Shown here piece by piece: positions 1 to 10,231 of a stretch of 64,000 nucleotides of DNA. A model generated the notes under the pieces. That model was not told the origin of the DNA. It did not search any database and saw only the letters and a program-made list of their open reading frames with translations. Source of the stretch: Cryoendolithus antarcticus (taxonomy: Eukaryota > Ascomycota > Dothideomycetes > Cladosporiales > Cladosporiaceae); NCBI GenBank assembly GCA_002077065.1, contig NAJO01000002.1, positions 1,302,001 through 1,366,000 of the forward strand, read 5' to 3'. Position numbers and translations under genes: made by a program. The stretch's first letter is position 1. Every line of letters begins with the position of its first letter.

Positions 1-1185
1 GTGCTGGCATTTCTTATCTGGTCTCTACCTATGGCACTGGCAGCGTTCGGACTGGCACTGGGAGTACGCAACATTGGTGCCGAGTTGCCAGGTCCGGTGT
101 ATGCTCTATTATCAGGTCTTAACTCCGCCACAGTAGGCATTATCGCTCTTGCTGCAATTCAATTGAGTACGAAAGCCATCACGGATAGGCTCACGCGTGT
201 ACTCGTGTTCCTTGGTGCTGCAGCTGGTCTGCTCTATAATGCACTCTGGTACTTTCCTCTCATCATGGTGTGCGGCGGTCTAGCAACTGTTGTTTTCGAC
301 CTAAGGCTCTTCCAGCGGACGTGGAAGGCCATGCGGATGTCAAAGCCCGGAGATGATCGCGTTCCGGAAGAGCACGAACTCGCAACGCCCGTAGCAGCGG
401 ACAGCGCCCCCCAGATCCATGCAACACACGCAGGCAGCTCCCACAAAGATGCTCCTAGCGTGGATGCAACCCCAATTCCCACCTTGTCCGCCACTCAAAC
501 ACCTGCCCCAGACCGTACGTCCTGGAAAGTGGGCACCGCCATTATAGCTGCATTCTTCGTCTCATTCATAGTTTTCATGGTCTGTCGAGGCACCATCGGT
601 GGCACCAACCGCGGCTTCGACCTCTTCGCTAATCTTTATCTCGCCGGTACTATAATCTTCGGCGGCGGACCTGTGGTGATACCCCTGCTACGGGAGTACA
701 TCGTTGCGCCAGGTTGGGTGAGTCCTCGAGACTTCCTATTAGGGCTAGCCATCACACAAGCCTTCCCGGGACCAAACTTCAACTTTGCTGTCTACTTGGG
801 CACTCTGGCAGTGGCGGACACCTCGATTCCGCCTGTGGTGGGCGCGATGATCGGCTTCGTCGGGATCTTCACACCAGGTCTGTGGCTGCTGGTTGGAACG
901 ACGAAGATCTGGGCCACGGTGAGGAAGGTACACGCTGTTCGTGCTGCGCTTCGAGGCATACATGCCGCAGCTGTTGGGCTTGTCTTCACGGCTGTATACC
1001 GACTGTTTCAAATTGGATATCTTGATGCGGAGGCGCAAGGCGGTAGCAGTCTGAGCAGGGATGGATGGTGGGTGGTCATTATCGCTGCGGCGTGCTACGG
1101 AGGGATGCACTTCCATCTCAGCCCGCCGCTAGCGATCGTTCTCGGGGCGATCATGGGGCTGATCTGGTATGGCGTTACCAAGTGA
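1..1185 (+). CDS. Chromate ion transporter (CHR family), C-terminal part, cut by the window start
   Basis: The reading frame is open to the left edge, so the N-terminal half lies outside the window; the gtg at base 1 is an internal codon, not a start. The 394 visible residues hold several hydrophobic segments and, near residues 218-270, the CHR-type signature with GGGPVVIPLL, a GWVS turn and QAFPGPNFNFAVYLG. This corresponds to the conserved second CHR half-domain. A hydrophilic loop of about 70 residues (roughly 110-175) separates it from the preceding membrane segments, as expected for a two-domain CHR protein. CHR proteins are plasma-membrane transporters that move chromate, often as a sulfate analogue. 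The stop at 1183-1185 lies 80 bases from the stop of the convergent exopolyphosphatase gene. Family call is secure; substrate is inferred from family. Confidence 0.88.
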   Translation: MLAFLIWSLPMALAAFGLALGVRNIGAELPGPVYALLSGLNSATVGIIALAAIQLSTKAITDRLTRVLVFLGAAAGLLYNALWYFPLIMVCGGLATVVFDLRLFQRTWKAMRMSKPGDDRVPEEHELATPVAADSAPQIHATHAGSSHKDAPSVDATPIPTLSATQTPAPDRTSWKVGTAIIAAFFVSFIVFMVCRGTIGGTNRGFDLFANLYLAGTIIFGGGPVVIPLLREYIVAPGWVSPRDFLLGLAITQAFPGPNFNFAVYLGTLAVADTSIPPVVGAMIGFVGIFTPGLWLLVGTTKIWATVRKVHAVRAALRGIHAAAVGLVFTAVYRLFQIGYLDAEAQGGSSLSRDGWWVVIIAAACYGGMHFHLSPPLAIVLGAIMGLIWYGVTK

Positions 1186-1265
1186 GTGATATGGGAAGAT
1201 ACGGGCATCGAAGCCGTTTGCCTGAGATTCCAGTGTACATACAATATGATTCGATGCGACTGCAC

Positions 1266-2621
1266 TCAGTCCCAAGCCATCACCGCTTTCTCGATGATGG
1301 GTCGCACGATTTTCCTCCCAGCTTCCTCATTCTCATGCGTCCACACCATCTGCCACCTGCCGAGCTCGTGCGCACGATGCCACGGCTTGACATTGAGTGT
1401 CTTGTCGGCTTCAACAGCCTTCTTGACCGTCTCGAACAGACTATCAGCCTGTGCCTCATTGATGCGAACATCGCTTCGGACGATCAGCACGATCTCACGA
1501 ATCTTGTGCTTCTTGCCGTGACTGTCTTTGACCTTGTGCTTGTTCAACGCAACGGAGATGTCTGTTCCGGTTTGGGCAGTCCACGCAGCTTCGATAGCGA
1601 ACCAGTCAAAGAGCTCCTGGAACTCGGTCTTCATGATCTGCGCGTCAAGTGAAAACGGGATAGACGAGAAACCGAGGCTGACTGTTGGAGTGCGTGGTGA
1701 GGGAGTGTCGACCATGTCACCTTTCCAATCGCGGCGTAGTAGATCACGGATGTTGAGGTGATCAACGTCTTTCTTCGCCCGCTTGAGAATGTCTGCAAGA
1801 TGTTGCATTCGGTCGTCGAGGTTCTCCTTGTGCCAGTTGCTCCGTTTCAGCACACGTTGGGCAACTTTACGATCTCGGTCTGTTGCTTCCTCGAGGCCCT
1901 TCGAGTCAATCGCAATCGCACCAAGAATCAACTCGAGTAATTCATGGGGCATGTGGTACTCTTCGGGCAATGCTTCGAGCTCGTCAAGCATACGCTCGGC
2001 AACGAGAGTAGTGCAGGAAGCCACCTTCGCAAATATTCTGGGCGAAGAGTCAGGACCTGCGCCAAGATCCTGGTGATGGTCGAAAATGGACAGAATTGGT
2101 GCACCTTCCCACTTGCGAAGTGGTGCTGCATGGTCAACAAGCACAATCCCTTTGATGTCTCTGGACAGCGTTTCCGGGTCCTCAGGCAGTTCATCAAGAG
2201 TCAGCAGGTCTGAATGCCCGCTGCTCATCTGAGACCTGTGCAGGGCAAGTGTATTCTCCGGGCGCAGGTCTAAAGCATCTGTCGAAGTCTGTAGCAATGC
2301 GATGGCTTGCACTGGGTGCGAGGTGTTCGCCGTCGAGTGCTCCAGATGGTACGCCCAGGTCAGTGCAGCAGCCATGCTGTCGAGGTCGCCTGCTTCGTTG
2401 CCCTGAACATGGATCCAGCGCGAAGACAGGCCCTTCTGCCAGTCAATCAAATACTCCTTCTTGTTGCCTCTGCTCCATTCGGAGAAGTGGCCAACGCCAG
2501 TCTCGATCGCACCCGCAGCACGTATCGTAGATGGCCGCACGACCTTCTGCACATTGTCAGACGGCGCCGCGTAAGACGCGGACGCGATCGCTGTGAGCGT
2601 CAGAAGTTTTGACGTTCTCAT
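1266..2621 (-). CDS. Exopolyphosphatase, PPX1-like DHH/DHHA2 phosphoesterase with apparent signal peptide
   Basis: Encodes 451 residues from the ATG at 2621; the frame extends upstream only to non-ATG codons. Family hallmarks are DLDS at residues 79-82, VDH at 162-164 and the DHH motif at 181-183, followed by a DHHA2-type C-terminal domain (about 290-450). Together these make the bimetal active site of PPX1-type exopolyphosphatases, which release phosphate from the ends of polyphosphate. Yeast Ppx1 is mainly cytosolic, but this protein opens with a basic residue, a hydrophobic stretch and an Ala-Pro junction at residues 1-20, a plausible secretory signal. Some fungal relatives are annotated as acidocalcisomal or secreted; the compartment here is inference. 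No intron is needed. Confidence 0.85.
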   Translation of the reverse strand: MRTSKLLTLTAIASASYAAPSDNVQKVVRPSTIRAAGAIETGVGHFSEWSRGNKKEYLIDWQKGLSSRWIHVQGNEAGDLDSMAAALTWAYHLEHSTANTSHPVQAIALLQTSTDALDLRPENTLALHRSQMSSGHSDLLTLDELPEDPETLSRDIKGIVLVDHAAPLRKWEGAPILSIFDHHQDLGAGPDSSPRIFAKVASCTTLVAERMLDELEALPEEYHMPHELLELILGAIAIDSKGLEEATDRDRKVAQRVLKRSNWHKENLDDRMQHLADILKRAKKDVDHLNIRDLLRRDWKGDMVDTPSPRTPTVSLGFSSIPFSLDAQIMKTEFQELFDWFAIEAAWTAQTGTDISVALNKHKVKDSHGKKHKIREIVLIVRSDVRINEAQADSLFETVKKAVEADKTLNVKPWHRAHELGRWQMVWTHENEEAGRKIVRPIIEKAVMAWD

Positions 2622-3173
2622 CGCTGCTGCGTGTTGGTGTACAAGCACTCCTTCACAATGCTGCTCATTCGTCCTTCAAACTTGCGAGGAGGCAGACTTG
2701 GCGCGGGGACGCTCCGGTTTAATCCCCGCGAGCGCCTCTTGGCCAGCCATTACTACAGTACAATCAAGCTCTCTCTCCTCAGATCGTCCTCATCGACCTG
2801 ATGAAGGTCGCAGTCCAGCGTTTGCGCTACTCTTGCTGACATCGGCAGACGACGCATCGTTCAGGTACCAGCTCCGAACAACACGCGGCCCTGTCCGTTC
2901 CTCTGCATGTAAGCGAAATCATTTCCCGGAGCGCTTGTTACAGACCTCTCCGTGTCTTGTTTGGGAAGCACCGCATCTCATTACAACAGCAAAATCGAAC
3001 AGAATTACTTCGAACGCGACACGCATTGATGCATCACAGCGACGGCGACCCCAGCATACTTGTACGCAGGCTCAGTCAGACACCAGGATCACGCAATAAA
3101 TCGCCATCTCATCGGCGTGCTGAGGCATAGCAGTCGCCAGGAATCATCTCGGTCAAGCGAACGCCCGCTATGC

Positions 3174-3180
3174 GGCTAAA
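3174..3180 (+). promoter_or_regulatory. XlnR/Xyr1-like site GGCTAAA
   Basis: The heptamer GGCTAAA matches the binding consensus known for the (hemi)cellulase activator XlnR/Xyr1. It lies about 630 bases upstream of the cellobiohydrolase start, within a normal fungal promoter distance. A single 7-base match can occur by chance, so this is a candidate only. Confidence 0.35.
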
Positions 3181-3448
3181 TTGTGGCACCGCGTGATAGC
3201 CGCAATCAATCTGCAGCGAAGTCAAAGTCACCTTGTACGACCAGTGCAATCCGGTACTGCTCGACCGCGGACCTCACCCTCCGCACGCGCCGACCCATGC
3301 TGAGCATGATGTGCAGGCGAAGTAGAGGCTTTAGATTTCAGGGACCGTCCCCTGCATGTCATGCGGGCAGCTATGCACGACCCCAAGATCTACTATTGTC
3401 CGTGTACTATACGGCGTGGCCAGGATAGGCCTACGGGATGGATGATCT

Positions 3449-3454
3449 CCCCAG
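3449..3454 (-). promoter_or_regulatory. CreA-like site (SYGGRG, read on the minus strand)
   Basis: CCCCAG on the plus strand is CTGGGG on the minus strand and fits the SYGGRG consensus of the carbon catabolite repressor CreA/Cre1. It sits about 360 bases upstream of the cellobiohydrolase start. Cellulase genes are commonly CreA-repressed, but the hexamer is degenerate and frequent by chance. Confidence 0.25.
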
Positions 3455-3706
3455 GACAGCGACTGCCGCCACAAATGTTGCATGTAGACAGCGGCAATGC
3501 CAAGGGTATGGGCACTTTCCTGGCCAGGCTGGCCAGCCCGACGGTCCGGACATTCTCATAGCGAGATCGCGTTTGCCACGCGCTGCACAGCGTGACTGAT
3601 CCAGGCTCACAGTAGGCCACTCGGTAGACGACGGCTGTCCCAAGTCGAGACGGACGCGGGAAGTGTGCGGTGGACCATGCAACGCTTCTCAGAGGTGAAT
3701 GTAATG

Positions 3707-3714
3707 TATAAGTA
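3707..3714 (+). promoter_or_regulatory. TATA-like box of the cellobiohydrolase gene
   Basis: TATAAGTA begins 104 bases before the ATG at 3811. The following 95 bases are pyrimidine-rich and free of ATG, as expected for a strongly expressed fungal secreted-enzyme gene with a short leader. Position and sequence fit, but no transcript data are available. Confidence 0.5.
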
Positions 3715-3810
3715 CAGAAGTCCCAGTCCTTCCTGAAACATCTTCTCCCTGTCAGTCAAGCTTCCACTTTCACCTTCTCTAACATCTTCGATCGTCTTGA
3801 ACTCTTCAAC

Positions 3811-5627
3811 ATGTCTGCTTCTTTCGCTTTGGCAGCACTGGCGCTGAGCGCCGGTGTCTACGCCCAGCAACCCGGCACTTTGACCACGGAGACCCACCCT
3901 AAGATGAGCATCTCGCGATGCTCTGCTGGCGGTTCCTGCACCACTGAGCAGCACACTGTTGTGCTTGATGCCAACTGGCGCTGGCTGCACTCTACCAGCG
4001 GGTCCACTAACTGCTACGATGGCAACAAGTGGAGCACCTCGCTTTGCCCCGACCCAACGACCTGCGCTGCCAATTGCGCTCTTGACGGTGGTGACTACAC
4101 TGGCACATACGGTATCACTGCCAGCGGCAACTCCCTGAGCATGAAACTCGTCACCGGCTCGAACGTCGGCTCTCGTGTCTACCTTATGGACACCTCGGAC
4201 TCCAAGTACGAGATGTTCAACCTGCTCGGTCAGGAATTCACGGTCGATGTCGATACTTCCGCATTGCCTTGCGGTTTGGTGAGTCTGATGCGCTATGGGT
4301 CTTCGGGAGCATGAGCTAATAATCGACTAGAACGGTGCTCTCTACTTCGTGTCCATGGACGCCGATGGTGGACAGTCCAAGTTCCCCACCAACAAGGCTG
4401 GTGCCAAGTACGGAACTGGATACTGTGACTCGCAGTGCCCGCAAGACATCAAGTTCATCGATGGTGTGGCCAACAGCGCTGGCTGGACCGGCACGACCTC
4501 CAACTCTGGAACTGGTAGCAACGGTGCCTGCTGCTCCGAGATGGATATCTGGGAGGCCAACTCCGTCTCCACTGCCTACACCCCTCACCCTTGCAGCCCA
4601 GTTGACTACGAGGCTTGCACCTCCGATGCTGAGTGTGGTGTGACCGACCGCTCATCCGGCTTCTGCGACAAGAGCGGATGTGACTTCAACAGCTACCGCA
4701 TGGGCAACACTTCCTTCTACGGCCCAGGCAAGACCCTCGACTCCAACAAGAAGATGACCGTTGTCACCCAATTCATCACCAACGATGGCACCAGCAGCGG
4801 CACTCTCACCGAGATCAAGCGCATCTACGTGCAGAATGGTATTGTGTACCAAAACTCGCAGTCCAACATTGCTGGTGTCACGGGCAACTCCATCACCGAC
4901 TCCTTCTGCGCTGCTCAGAAGACTGCTTTCGGCGACGGGAACGACTTCAAGGCCAAGGGTGGTCTCGCCGCTATGGGTAGGTCGACTGAGACGTTCCGAA
5001 CATCCTTGACCGTTCACTAACATCATCTCAAGGCAACGCATTCAAGAAGGGCATGGTCCTTGTCCTCTCCATTTGGGACGATTACGCTGGTGAGCCTCTA
5101 TCTCTTCACCGTCTCGTGATCTATCTGACAAAGTCACAGTTTCCATGTTGTGGCTCGATGCTCCGTTCCCCGCCACCGCCGACCCGACCGCCCCAGGTGT
5201 CACCCGTGGCACATGCTCCGCCTCCAGCGGCAAGCCAGCGGACGTTGAGAAGAACACCCCGGGTGCGACTGTCATCTACAGCAACATCAAGGTCGGTCCC
5301 ATCGGCTCCACCTACTCCGGCACCCCAGCCCAGGGTGGCAGCGGTGGTTCCAGCTCCTCATCCAAGCCAGCGACTTCTTCAAGCACGAAGCCGGCGACTT
5401 CTTCTTCGTCCAGCAGCACCAAGGTCAGCACCACCACCGCCGGTGTTACAACAACAAAACCGGTGACGACAACTACAACAACCAAGGCCGCAACTACCAC
5501 GACCTCGTCCGCTAACTGCGCTGCCAAGTACGGCCAGTGCGGTGGTAAGGGCTGGGGAGGTGCCACCTGCTGCGCGTCTGGCAGCACCTGCAAGGTCTCC
5601 AACGACTACTACTCGCAGTGCTTGTAG
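3811..5627 (+). CDS. GH7 cellobiohydrolase I with C-terminal CBM1, four exons
   Basis: Exons are 3811-4278, 4331-4976, 5033-5089 and 5140-5627, with GT-AG introns at each joint; they give 552 residues. Residues 1-18 form a signal peptide with the mature protein starting at QQ, as in other GH7 cellobiohydrolases. The catalytic signature EMDIWEAN lies at about 226-233, so the nucleophile is E226 and the acid/base E231. A Ser/Thr-rich linker (about 461-515) leads to a CBM1 at 517-552 carrying the usual cysteines and the aromatic residues that bind cellulose. The enzyme is secreted and releases cellobiose processively from chain reducing ends. Upstream XlnR-like and CreA-like sites suggest cellulose induction and glucose repression. 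It is intact with no missing catalytic residue. The symbol is left blank because several GH7 paralogues exist per genome. Confidence 0.95.
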
Positions 5628-6059
5628 ATATGGAAGCTGGAAGTCAAGGACAGGATGCATCATGATCAGAGGTGTTGGGGAAAAGTAGATGGGAGCGAAG
5701 AAGTTTCTGTAACACACTGCTAGCCAGTATTCAATCTATACTATCACTACCTACACCTTTTCTCACCAAATGTCTGAAGTGTCTTGTGCATCTATGCGAC
5801 TGCTCGTAATGGTGAGATCATCATATGCACTACTGCTGAGCGGCAACAATTCGCTCATGCCGTGACTCACGAAAGCAGCATTCGAGTATCCACCTTCTTC
5901 GGGTAATGACAACGCAATGCACTTCTTTACTCAGCGAATTCGACCAGTGTCCTCGAACGCATCACTCTGGTGCGGTAGCACTAACTCAAGCACACAACTT
6001 CGGTGTCACGATTGGAGCAGAAAAGACTGTACATGCGTTGGATGCAAGACTACACTCCA
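5628..6059. other. 3' intergenic region between convergent genes
   Basis: About 430 bases separate the stops of the cellobiohydrolase and the SDR gene. It must hold both 3' untranslated regions. No coding sequence or repeat stands out. Confidence 0.6.
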
Positions 6060-6910
6060 CTACAACTCCGCCTCCCCATTCTTATCGATCAACTTCCCAC
6101 TCAAATGATCCATCTCCCCTTCAACAACTCTCAACATCACATTCCCTCCAGCGCTTGGATGCCCCGCTCCCATCGCCTTCGCCATCTCTGGTACGCCACC
6201 CAGATTCGTGGCCAACATTCCGGGCAACACAGCCCAGACTTTCACTCCATCGGCTTTGAGCTTGTGCGCCCAGTCCAGCATGAGCATGTTCAAAGCTACT
6301 TTGCTCGAGCGATAGCCGATGACCTCGAACTTTGGCGTTGGCTTTGGCCAGCCCGCCGGCTGGGGTGGAGTGGGGAAGTAAGCTCGAGAGGCTTGGTTGA
6401 TGGCCGAGAGACCGGCGACGAAGATCAGACGTGGATCATCGGAGGCGAGGAGAAGGGGCGCAAGAGTGTAAGTCAGAATGTGGGCGCCAGCTACATTAGC
6501 GTCGTACGCTTTCGTGAAGGACTCGCGAAGAGTGCATTCTCCGCGGAGGTGTGGGATGTCGAAGTTGGCGCCTAGAGGCCAATGTCAGTGTTGTATAGAT
6601 AGAACTGAAGGAAGAGAAGCGTACCAGCGTTGTTGATCAGCACATCCAAGCGACCAGGTGACTTCTGGATCTGCTTGAACGCTTGATCGATCGAGTCGTC
6701 ACTCGTCACATCCACCAGCACGAGCTCGGCCTTGTTGGACGCCTGTGGACATTCGTCCTGCAATGCCTTGAGCGCGGCGTTGCCCTTGTCAAGAGATCGA
6801 CTGCCGAAGAGGACATGGTATGGCTTGGTAGACTGGAGGAAGGCCTTTGCGGTCTCGTACCCAATGCCTGAGTTAGCTCCAGTGATGAGCACAGAGCGTG
6901 GAACGGCCAT
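6060..6910 (-). CDS. Short-chain dehydrogenase/reductase, two exons
   Basis: Exons are 6910-6625 and 6571-6060, joined across a 53-base GT-AG intron that splits the glycine of the NNAG motif; the product is 265 residues. The ATG at 6910 was chosen because it puts the Rossmann motif TGANSGIG at residues 10-17, the usual distance. NNAG is at 93-96, a candidate catalytic serine at 151, and YRSSK (Tyr182, Lys186) completes the SDR active site. It is a classical NAD(P)-dependent oxidoreductase, resembling the retinol-dehydrogenase/WWOX-like group common in fungi. The substrate cannot be told from sequence. No transmembrane segment is seen. It lies downstream of the cellobiohydrolase gene, convergent, with no obvious functional link. 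Confidence 0.87.
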
Positions 6911-7992
6911 GGTATCGTCCTTACTTCGCTGAACGATGACTGCTGGTGAGTCTTGAAGCTGAACTGTCGAGTTGTGTGCGATATGGTTCTGATACCGGCG
7001 CAGCACCAGTGCTCTTATATTGCACTTTCGACAACCGCTCGCTGGATTATCCGTTTTGGGCCTAGACTCGAATCCTCGGCTTTAGGAGCTAGGCGCTATC
7101 AGCGAACTGAATGGGCAGACTTTGTCACTTTGCCCATCCTCGTTGCATGTAATCCACGGCGATTTGATGCAAGCCTGGCTCATCTGCGAAAAAACGGAAT
7201 CGAGATCATGCTATACCTGTATGCAGCTTCCGGTAGTGCCTGCTTTAGCAGCTCGACACACTCCCTCGCCAACGCTAGCCCAAACAAACTGTGGTTTCTG
7301 CACTGAGCGAGCAAACTAATGGGATACATCTCAAAACGAGCACTCAAGTCGATACTGCATGGCTAGACCAGTGCCTGCCGTGCGCGGAGCAACGTGGAAC
7401 AGTCGTCTGTAACGCTCGACAAAGCAGCATTGGCTCGCTGCTCTGGACGTTGTTGAACAGATAGCAAGCCTCCAGACGCTTAGTCTTGGAAAATCTGAGC
7501 AGTTTCGAAGAGTGCCGCCTGTGTCTCTCGACGTATCTGAGCCACGGGTACTGCTCTCGCGAGCTTGGCCATAGCATCGATGCGGTCCACTGCTTTGCTA
7601 GTGAGAGACTCATCTCGACAAGTATAGCAATACGTCGTAGCTCTATCTGACAGATTATGAAAGCTTGACATGCTGTGGTAGGAGTACTCTGATAGACGCA
7701 TAAGCGTGTCCAGACTTGGAGAGAAGCGGTCAGGAGATATCGATCATGGGAAAGCCACTCACCAAAAAGCGTTGATCTGGTGCCTGTAAATCATAGATCA
7801 TCAACGTTCCGCTAGTACAAAGCATTTGTCCCCTGCTGCCACTCTTAAAATGCCGTTGACTCATCAATGCCGTCGCTAATTCATGTGAATCGTGTAGCCG
7901 ACCCTTCACCTACAACGACTGGACTCTCTTCGTTCTCTGGTGTCACTCTGTGGGAGACTTTTCTTCCCAAACCTCTGCCAGGGGCTGGCATC
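6911..7992. other. Intergenic region upstream of the SDR gene and downstream of DOT1
   Basis: Just over 1 kb without a supported gene. Short frames exist on both strands, including one of 73 codons at 7480-7701 on the minus strand with a helical C-terminal end. None has a recognisable motif. A TRI-like B-box resemblance near 7070 is not supported by a cloverleaf. Confidence 0.5.
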
Positions 7993-9603
7993 CTACCCCA
8001 TCCCGTTCTCCTGCCCGAACTTCCTCAGCAAGCTCGAGTCCTTGATCGCGACATGATACTCACCGCCATACGCAACCCAGCTGACGCTGTTGTCAAAGTA
8101 TTCGTGTACCTCAGTCCTGAACATACCGTACATCGAATTCATGTTCGTCTTCGTGATGCGATGGTCTCTCGGTACGAAAGGCTTCAGGCTCACGACCTTG
8201 GCACCTTCCTTGAGATCAAGGAACTTTGCCAGAAGGTTATCGTTGGTCGCTGCTGAGAACACTTGATTGTTGACGAGTACGACGTCCGCTCGCTTGAGCA
8301 CTTCGTCGATCTCCAGACAGTCGAAAAAGCTGCCGTTAATGAGATTGACTTTCCCGGTCGACAAGCCCCAGAGTTTCGTTCGGGCAGCGAATTCGGCTTT
8401 CTGAAGCTCGGCGGCTTTGCAAGGATTTGGCATCTGCTCGATTCCCCAGCTTTCGCAGCCGACTTGTAGAGCTGTCTGCAGGACTATGTTGCCAACGCCT
8501 GAGCCAAGATCCACGAAGATGTGATCGTGCGAGAGTTGAGTGACATTAATGATCTTGTTGACTAGAGATGGAAGCAGTTCGCCGTAGACGTCGTCAGTGC
8601 CGGTCTCGTATTGCTTGAGCGACTCTACATGGAGGGAGACTGTTCTCGAGTAGATCTGGTTGTGGATCCGTTCGAACCAGTCAAGTGGTAGTGTAGCCCG
8701 GCTGCGGAGCTCGTGCTGTATTGATCCGTCTTCGACTAATGCTTTCAGCATTATGTTGAAGTCCTCGATGATATCAATGTACTTCTCGACATCTCCTTCG
8801 TTCTTTGCCCGAAGGAGACCCTTGGAGTAGACGGTCTCGTACGGGCCGGTGACGATCTCATGGCGACCCGGCTTGATCGTTCGTTTCACGCGTTCCGGTA
8901 GATAGTGATGACATATGATCCTGATCGTCTCCTCGATGTCGTCCATCGGCTTATACTCATCGTCGGACTGTCGCTTCAGAACCTTGAGCTCAAAATACTC
9001 TTTCCCACATGCACTTGGGTATTGCAGTCCAACCTTTGCAGCAACGCTATCTTCCACAATCATGGCAGGCTTGTACAGCAGTTTGCTAGCCGTCAAAGTC
9101 CTGCTATGAATGAGCTTGGCCGTCTCTGCAGCACCATTTGCGACCAAGTTCCGTCGCGACGTGACGTGTGTGTCGGCGGAACTAATGCTGCTCTTGGCGC
9201 GCTTTCTCGTCGACGCATCCGAGTCACTGTCACTATCGCTCGCGCTGGAGCTGCCATCATCGTCGCTGAACGCTGGCTGTGGCGTCTCACTCTTTCGCTT
9301 CACTCCGCGCGATCCAGGAGCCAGTCGATCTCTAGCATTCCCGGGCACCGGCTTTCTCGAGGCTATGGCCGTCTTTGACGGTCTCGAGGTCAAGGCTGGC
9401 TGCCTCGATACAGTAGTGGTCGAGAGCTGAAATCGGTTCGAGGGAGGCCGCGCAATGGGACCCGAGGGTCTCGACGGTATTGTGGGTCGCCCGGTGATGC
9501 CAAGTGGTCGCCTGTTAGATTGAGGCTTCGCACTCGCTTCTGTCGGTCTGGATCGCCCAGTGCCTCCCTGTGTCGGGGTCTTGCTCTTTAACGATGCATT
9601 CAT
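7993..9603 (-). CDS. DOT1: Histone H3 lysine-79 N-methyltransferase, Dot1
   Basis: A single exon of 536 residues. Residues 1-160 are disordered, rich in Arg, Ser and Pro with an acidic-serine patch near 120, typical of the N-terminal tail that binds nucleosomes in fungal Dot1. The catalytic part follows: YGELLPSLV (about 342-350), the SAM-binding motif DLGSGVGN (about 364-371), GIEQMPNPCKAAE, then VVLVNNQVF and SLKPFVP. These are the D1, motif I, D2 and motif V/VI blocks of the non-SET Dot1 fold. It methylates H3K79 in the nucleosome core, affecting silencing, the DNA damage checkpoint and transcription. Its start faces the OBAP gene across about 630 bases. Confidence 0.92.
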   Translation of the reverse strand: MNASLKSKTPTQGGTGRSRPTEASAKPQSNRRPLGITGRPTIPSRPSGPIARPPSNRFQLSTTTVSRQPALTSRPSKTAIASRKPVPGNARDRLAPGSRGVKRKSETPQPAFSDDDGSSSASDSDSDSDASTRKRAKSSISSADTHVTSRRNLVANGAAETAKLIHSRTLTASKLLYKPAMIVEDSVAAKVGLQYPSACGKEYFELKVLKRQSDDEYKPMDDIEETIRIICHHYLPERVKRTIKPGRHEIVTGPYETVYSKGLLRAKNEGDVEKYIDIIEDFNIMLKALVEDGSIQHELRSRATLPLDWFERIHNQIYSRTVSLHVESLKQYETGTDDVYGELLPSLVNKIINVTQLSHDHIFVDLGSGVGNIVLQTALQVGCESWGIEQMPNPCKAAELQKAEFAARTKLWGLSTGKVNLINGSFFDCLEIDEVLKRADVVLVNNQVFSAATNDNLLAKFLDLKEGAKVVSLKPFVPRDHRITKTNMNSMYGMFRTEVHEYFDNSVSWVAYGGEYHVAIKDSSLLRKFGQENGMG

Positions 9604-10231
9604 GTTGACCGCAATAGCGATGCCTGCAATGGTATGATGACCGTAGTAATGAAACCAGGCTGATGGGAGAAGGAAAGATGATAAGAACGCTGAGGATGCT
9701 TATCACGAATGAAATGCCAAAGGTCCAAAAGTTGATGCAAGAAAACACCTCGAGAAGCCTGGTGGCACGAGGAAGTCAAGGGCCGCAAACAGATGCATAG
9801 AAGGGGCTAGCGCGCCCCAAGCGGCTCCGCGGCGCCTTCCGCCCCACGCGCCTGTAGACTTCTTCCACGCGTGAGATCCGACAATGTTCTCTGTGTGCAA
9901 CTGAGTCCTGGGGAATGAAACCTTCGAGACTGCCACGCGCTATATGGGGCGCAATCGCTCGAGGGTCCTTGAGACTGACCCGAATTCAAGTCAAGTATCT
10001 AGTACATCATGGAGAGCACGATACCCGACAACGCTACGTGACGTCAAAGATGAAGCGATTGAGTGACCTCTAGCAATTCGCCGTCGCTCGAAACATGGCA
10101 TTGTCAGGTAATGTATCTCATCTAAGGTATCTCTGAACTCTATATGTATCCTCCCATTTTCGTCGAGTAGGTCACAATCCAGCCTCGTAATCCGTCCGTC
10201 ACAATTCCCTTGCCTTGTGTGAGTCGCCACC
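9604..10231. other. Divergent promoter region between DOT1 and the OBAP-like gene
   Basis: About 630 bases shared as 5' region by two divergent genes. No coding sequence is supported. No strong regulatory motif was recognised. Confidence 0.5.

Larger units (their letters stand above)
2622..3810. other. Intergenic region between divergent exopolyphosphatase and cellobiohydrolase genes
   Basis: This stretch of about 1.2 kb serves as promoter for both flanking genes. I see no convincing coding sequence: the longest frames lack homology and have unlikely composition. It holds an XlnR-like site, a CreA-like site and a TATA-like box listed separately. A short direct repeat with core TGGCCAG occurs twice in tandem at 3521-3538. 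Confidence 0.6.

Noticed and set aside
6003..6575. 190-codon plus-strand frame opposite the SDR gene
   Set aside because: Antisense shadow of the SDR exon that carries the YxxxK motif.
7066..7080. Weak tRNA B-box-like word (ACTCGAATCC)
   Set aside because: No A box at the right distance and no paired stems.
7480..7701. Minus-strand 73-codon frame with helical end
   Set aside because: No motif, and it could not be linked to convincing exons.
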